Program-made: the position numbers and the translations under genes
Notes under the pieces: model-generated
What the model saw: only the letters and a program-made list of their open reading frames with translations
Told to the model about the DNA's origin: nothing
The model's database searches: none
Assembly: GCA_023511405.1 (NCBI GenBank)
Contig: JAIMBO010000002.1
Span: 1-64,000 of the forward strand
DNA: 64,000 nt
Direction of reading: 5' to 3'
DNA from: Rubrobacteraceae bacterium
GTDB taxonomy: Bacteria; Actinomycetota; Rubrobacteria; Rubrobacterales; Rubrobacteraceae
Part shown: positions 60,396 to 64,000 of the stretch, in pieces
How positions within the stretch are numbered: position 1 is the first letter of the stretch
How the letters are laid out: each line of letters starts with the position of its first letter

Positions 60396-61493
60396 TCACA
60401 ACTCGAAGCCCACGAAGCGTCCGTCCTTCTGCAGAAGCTCCCCGTCGGCGTAGAGCTCCCCGCCCTGCCGAAGGTCGCAGATCAGATCCCAGTGCACGCC
60501 GGAGGAATTCCTGCCGCCGGTCTGGGAGTAGGATTGCCCGAGGGCGAGGTGGACGGTGCCGCCGAGTTTCTCGTCGAAGAGGATGCTCCTCGTCGCGCGC
60601 GGGATCTCGTAGTTGGTCCCGATCCCGAGCTCCCCCAGATAGCGCGCGCCCTCGTCGGTATCGAGCATGCTCAGCAGGTACTCCTCGCCCTTCTCGGCCG
60701 AAGCCTCGACCACCCTCCCTTCCCGGAAGGTGAGGCTCACCCCCGAGACCTCCCTCCCGCCGACCGCCGTCGGGACGCCGAAGTAGATGCGTCCCTCGGC
60801 CGAATCTTCGACGGGACCGGTGAAGATCTCCCCGCAGGGCAGGTTGTGCTGGCCGGAGTCTTCGAGGAACTTCCGGCCCTCGACGGAGAGCGTGAGGTCG
60901 GTCTGCGGACCCACGATGCGTACCTCCCTCGCCCGCTCGAGCCTCTCCGCGAGCCTCCGCTGCTCGGAGGAGCGAGCGCGCCAGAAGGAGGCCGGATCCT
61001 CCCTGTCGAGCGCCAGCGCCGAGAAGACGAACTCTTCGTACTCGCGGAGGCTCATCTCGGACTCCTGCGCGAGGGCGTTGGTGGGGTAGAGCGTGAGGAT
61101 CCAGCGGTCCCGCTCGATCACGAGGTCCGTCAGATGCTTGTCCCGGAGCGCCAGCGCGCGCTGTTTCTTCGGGTCGACGCCGGAGAGGGCACGGGTGTTC
61201 TCCGGGGCCATGATCTGCACGAACGCGTCGGCCTGCTCGTAGATGGACTGCATGATGGCGGGGGTCTTCTGGTAGTGGGCGTCCCTGGCGTGCTCGAAGA
61301 AGACCTCCTGCAACCCCGGGAGCGAAACCAGCGTCACCGGTACGGCGCCGGCGTCCAGCACGCTGGCGTAGACCTCCCGGATCAGCGGGGCGGCCGCGGC
61401 TCCCCCGGTGATGAGGACCTGCTCCCCTTCCCGAACCCCCGCGGAGTACCGGACCATCATGTCGGCGAGCTTCGTGAGCCTCTCGTCTCTCAT
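60396..61493 (-). CDS. M29-family aminopeptidase
   Basis: The 365-residue protein has the M29 pattern of thermophilic aminopeptidases (AmpS, T and II): LADMMVRYSAGVREGEQVLI, the metal-binding E/H set around CGEIFTGPVEDSAEGRI, GTVHLALGQSY and the final SGVHWDLICDLR. It removes N-terminal residues in the cytoplasm and needs two metal ions. It leads the operon ending in folE. Confidence 0.93.
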   Translation of the reverse strand: MRDERLTKLADMMVRYSAGVREGEQVLITGGAAAAPLIREVYASVLDAGAVPVTLVSLPGLQEVFFEHARDAHYQKTPAIMQSIYEQADAFVQIMAPENTRALSGVDPKKQRALALRDKHLTDLVIERDRWILTLYPTNALAQESEMSLREYEEFVFSALALDREDPASFWRARSSEQRRLAERLERAREVRIVGPQTDLTLSVEGRKFLEDSGQHNLPCGEIFTGPVEDSAEGRIYFGVPTAVGGREVSGVSLTFREGRVVEASAEKGEEYLLSMLDTDEGARYLGELGIGTNYEIPRATRSILFDEKLGGTVHLALGQSYSQTGGRNSSGVHWDLICDLRQGGELYADGELLQKDGRFVGFEL

Positions 61494-61642
61494 ACGACAC
61501 CTCTCCTACGAACGAGAATCGGACAGAAAGAGAGGGTATCATCCCCCCGCGGGCCGCAGGGAAGGCATGAGGGACATCCCCTTCCCCCGTGGCCGTCGAA
61601 TCCGGGACTGCTACCCTCCGACATCTGAGAGGTGCCGGGCAC

Positions 61643-63307
61643 ATGGGCAAGGCAACCAAAAAGCGTTACACGAGGCTCACGTTGCTCGCGGGGATCGTCC
61701 TCCTCTCCGCCGGCCTGGTTGCCAGCGGGCTGCCCGGAAGCGGGCACGCGCCGCAGGAGCACCACCGCGGGCACCGGAAACCGGCGTCCGCGGGCGCTCC
61801 TCACCCCACCCCCATCGCGTCGTCCATTACCGGGGCTGCCTACTCGAGCGTCGCTCCGGAGCTGCCGGGCCTTCTCCCCGGCGGGGTCTACGGGGCGCGG
61901 CAGAGCGTGATCGACCCCCGCTGGGCCTCGGTCCGCGTCTCAGCGGACCGCCCGGACGGTTACTACGCCGTCTTCCTGCACCGGGAAGGCGGGCTCTGGC
62001 ACGCCCGGAGATCCGTGCTCGTGCAGCGGAACCCAGACCCGGAGAAGGGCAACCCGAGGGACATCGAGGCCGTCCTCGGGAGCGTGCCGGAGGACCTCAA
62101 GCGCCCCCTGCTCGCGAGAGGTCCGCAGCCCCGGCCGACGAAACCCGGCGAAGCCGCGATCCGGGCCCTCGAACGGGCGCTGCCGAAGAGCCGCTGGGAG
62201 GTGATCTCGACGCACGCCTCCGGCCCCTACCGGGTCGTGAGGCTCGCTGAAGTAGAGGGAGGACGTTCCACACGCGTCTACCTGGAGCGATCCCGGGGAG
62301 TGTGGAAGGTGCTGGGCATCGGCGAGAACCTGACCGAAGCGGACCTCCCGGGCTTCCCGAAGGACCTCGTCGCCTCCGCCCCTCCCCTCTCCCCCGAGAA
62401 GGCCCGGGTGGAGCCGGCCCGGCCGGTCTTCACGGGCCACCCGGACAGGGAGCGCATCATGCCAGGCCTCGAACGGGCGCTGAGATACGTCAGGAGGTAC
62501 CCCGGCATAGCCGGCTTCTACGTCATCGACCTCGAGAACGGCTCGGGATACGGCATAAGGCCGGATGAACCGTTCTTCAGCGCGTCGGTCATCAAGGTCG
62601 CCGTGATGGTCGCCGTCTTCCGCCGGATGGACGAGGGCAGGCTCTCCTACGGAGAGGAGCTCGCCATCACCCGGGAAGACAAAGCCCCCGGCGCCGGCGG
62701 GCTGCGCTGGGAACCCGTGGGGACCAAACTCCCCGTAAGGGACTATCTGTGGCTCATGATCACGCGCTCGGACAACGTCGCGACCAACGTGCTCACCCGC
62801 GCCGTCGGCGGCCGCGGGTACGTCAACCGGGTCGCCCGCTCGCTGGGCGCCCGCCACACCGTCCTCTACCAGAAGCTGAGCGACAACCGCGCGGCCGTCC
62901 CCGCCCTGGACAACCGCACCACCCCCCGCGACATGGCGACCATCCTGGCGGAGATCTACGAGGGCCGGGCCGCGAGCCGGGAGAGCTGCCGCAGGATGAT
63001 CCAACTGCTGCGGCACAACGACATGGAGTGGTGGATGGAGGCCGGCGTACCGCCGAGCGTCAAGGTCGCGAACAAGGGAGGCTGGCTGGACAGCACGTTC
63101 AACGACGCGGGGATCGTCCTCTACCGCAAACATCCCTACGTCCTCGCGGAGTTCACCAAGTACGGGACCAACGACCTCGGCAGAGGGGGAGCTTTTCTGG
63201 CCGACGTGTCGAAGGTCGTCTGGCGGGCGGAGTCCGGTGTATCCCTCGCCGCCTACGAGAAGCAGCGGTCTTCGGACGGGCGTACGACATCGTCCCCCTC
63301 CCGCTGA
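61643..63307 (+). CDS. Class A beta-lactamase-like serine hydrolase with N-terminal extension
   Basis: The 554-residue secreted protein has a signal/anchor (LTLLAGIVLLSAGLVASG) and a long N-terminal region of about 250 residues unlike beta-lactamases. The penicillin-recognising domain follows, with SVIK (about 315), SDN (about 375) and KGG (about 478). It could be a cell-wall D,D-peptidase or a beta-lactamase. The extension has a YcbB/NTF2-like repeat feel (WEVISTHASGPYRVVRLAEVEG) but I cannot name it. ATG 61643 follows GAGAGGTG. Confidence 0.85.
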   Translation: MGKATKKRYTRLTLLAGIVLLSAGLVASGLPGSGHAPQEHHRGHRKPASAGAPHPTPIASSITGAAYSSVAPELPGLLPGGVYGARQSVIDPRWASVRVSADRPDGYYAVFLHREGGLWHARRSVLVQRNPDPEKGNPRDIEAVLGSVPEDLKRPLLARGPQPRPTKPGEAAIRALERALPKSRWEVISTHASGPYRVVRLAEVEGGRSTRVYLERSRGVWKVLGIGENLTEADLPGFPKDLVASAPPLSPEKARVEPARPVFTGHPDRERIMPGLERALRYVRRYPGIAGFYVIDLENGSGYGIRPDEPFFSASVIKVAVMVAVFRRMDEGRLSYGEELAITREDKAPGAGGLRWEPVGTKLPVRDYLWLMITRSDNVATNVLTRAVGGRGYVNRVARSLGARHTVLYQKLSDNRAAVPALDNRTTPRDMATILAEIYEGRAASRESCRRMIQLLRHNDMEWWMEAGVPPSVKVANKGGWLDSTFNDAGIVLYRKHPYVLAEFTKYGTNDLGRGGAFLADVSKVVWRAESGVSLAAYEKQRSSDGRTTSSPSR

Positions 63308-63325
63308 AACCCACGCCGGGCCCCG

Positions 63326-64000
63326 CTACCGGCGGGCGCGGAAACCCTCCATCCCCTCGCGCACGTACTCGAGCGTGGCACGCATCCGGTAGAGGATCTT
63401 CTCCTCCTCCGGCGCCCCGAGGGCTTCGGGGTGGAGCTCCAGGCTCACGGCCCCGGCGTACCCGAAGCCCTGCAGCGCGTGCAGGAAACGCCGCAGAGGC
63501 AGCCTCCCCTGCCCGGGCAAGAGATGCTCGTCCCCGCCTTCGAGCCGGGAGTCCGAGAGATGGACGTGCCTGAGCTCCCCCGCGAGCGCCGGGAGGACCT
63601 GCAGGATGTCCACGCCGCTCGCGGCGCAATGGCTGGTGTCGAGCGTCACCCCACCCATCCCCAGCAGCTGCTCCGGCAGACAGCGCCCCGGCGTGCGACG
63701 GCCCAAGGGGAACCGTCTCACCACCCGGGGGATGAGGTTCTCGACCGCCACGGCAACCCCCTCGGCCCGGACCCGCGCGAGGACGCGCTCGCGCCAGCTC
63801 TCCAGATCTCCCTCCTGCGGCGGATGGGCGACGAGCACCCTCGCTCCCACCTCGGCGGCGAGCGAGGCCGCGCGCACCAGGGTCTCGTCGCGGTCCACCC
63901 CCCACATCCCGCGCCCGAGCGGCGGGTGCAGCGCGCGGATCGGCAGGCCGTACTCCTCCGAGAGCGCACGGAGATACTCCGGCTGGTGCGTATCCCACCT
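63326..64000 (-). CDS. Sugar phosphate isomerase/epimerase family (partial, right edge)
   Basis: The visible 224 codons are open to the edge of the window. They give a TIM-barrel of the xylose isomerase-like group: LVAHPPQEGDLESWRERV, VAVENLIPRV, GVTLDTSHCAASG, LRHVHLSDS and AVSLELHPEALG, with the conserved metal-ligand Glu, Asp and His positions. The N-terminus lies beyond 64000. Members act as epimerases, isomerases or AP endonuclease IV-like enzymes, so the substrate is open. Confidence 0.85.
   Translation of the reverse strand, partial: RWDTHQPEYLRALSEEYGLPIRALHPPLGRGMWGVDRDETLVRAASLAAEVGARVLVAHPPQEGDLESWRERVLARVRAEGVAVAVENLIPRVVRRFPLGRRTPGRCLPEQLLGMGGVTLDTSHCAASGVDILQVLPALAGELRHVHLSDSRLEGGDEHLLPGQGRLPLRRFLHALQGFGYAGAVSLELHPEALGAPEEEKILYRMRATLEYVREGMEGFRARR

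Noticed and set aside
1-64000. CRISPR arrays, insertion sequences or prophage
   Set aside because: I saw no spaced direct repeats, transposase motifs, integrase or phage genes; the sulfur region also has no mobile element or tRNA attachment scar at its borders.

Overview
The window is a high-GC bacterial chromosome segment with dense, mostly operonic genes, frequent GTG/TTG starts and AGGAGG-type ribosome sites. Three features together point to a thermophilic deep-branching actinobacterium of the Rubrobacter type: a fused IPCT/DIPPS enzyme for di-myo-inositol phosphate divergent from myo-inositol-1-phosphate synthase, a 1603-residue NAD-glutamate dehydrogenase, and polyphosphate glucokinase. 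The genus is inferred, not proven.

1-12 kb (all minus strand) is a conserved housekeeping block read from right to left: tRNA-Leu(UAG), tig, clpP, clpX, valS, folC, a tiny membrane peptide, a zinc-ribbon membrane protein, ndk, maf, radC, mreB, mreC and mreD (cut by the left edge). Several of these genes overlap by a few bases, which suggests translational coupling. A CorA-type transporter gene follows.

13-40 kb is the unusual part: a collection of sulfur and thiol redox loci. It holds an ArsR regulator, a TauE/DUF302/glutaredoxin/thioredoxin/rhodanese operon, an extracytoplasmic thiol set (CcdA-like, DsbA lipoprotein, CcdA), and an operon of an LPETG surface protein, a ferredoxin-NrfD fusion, a molybdopterin oxidoreductase and two DUF202 proteins. 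Next come a LysR regulator divergent from a human-type SQR, a second SQR/FCSD-like flavoprotein with an ArsR-rhodanese fusion regulator and an MFS carrier, a split YeeE/YedE pair, and a CstB-like persulfide dioxygenase. Read together, the genes encode a possible route sulfide -> persulfide (SQR) -> sulfite/thiosulfate (CstB) -> sulfate (cytoplasmic SoeA-like enzyme) or export (TauE). Short palindromes lie in most of the promoters. TetR, Crp/Fnr, a Lon-related protease and a stress protein sit between these loci.

40-64 kb returns to general metabolism: the giant glutamate dehydrogenase, pgsA with a coupled membrane protein, NDH-2, YjbQ, an AlkA-type glycosylase, a SufT-like protein, a lipase remnant, the DIP pathway genes, a Nudix hydrolase, MscS, YnfA, an EfeUOB iron importer behind a Fur-like box, ppgK, and an operon of an M29 aminopeptidase, a small protein, a HAD phosphatase and folE. 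A class A beta-lactamase-like protein and a sugar isomerase/epimerase cut by the right edge finish the window. A cluster of DnaA-box sequences lies between two convergent genes at 52.5 kb.
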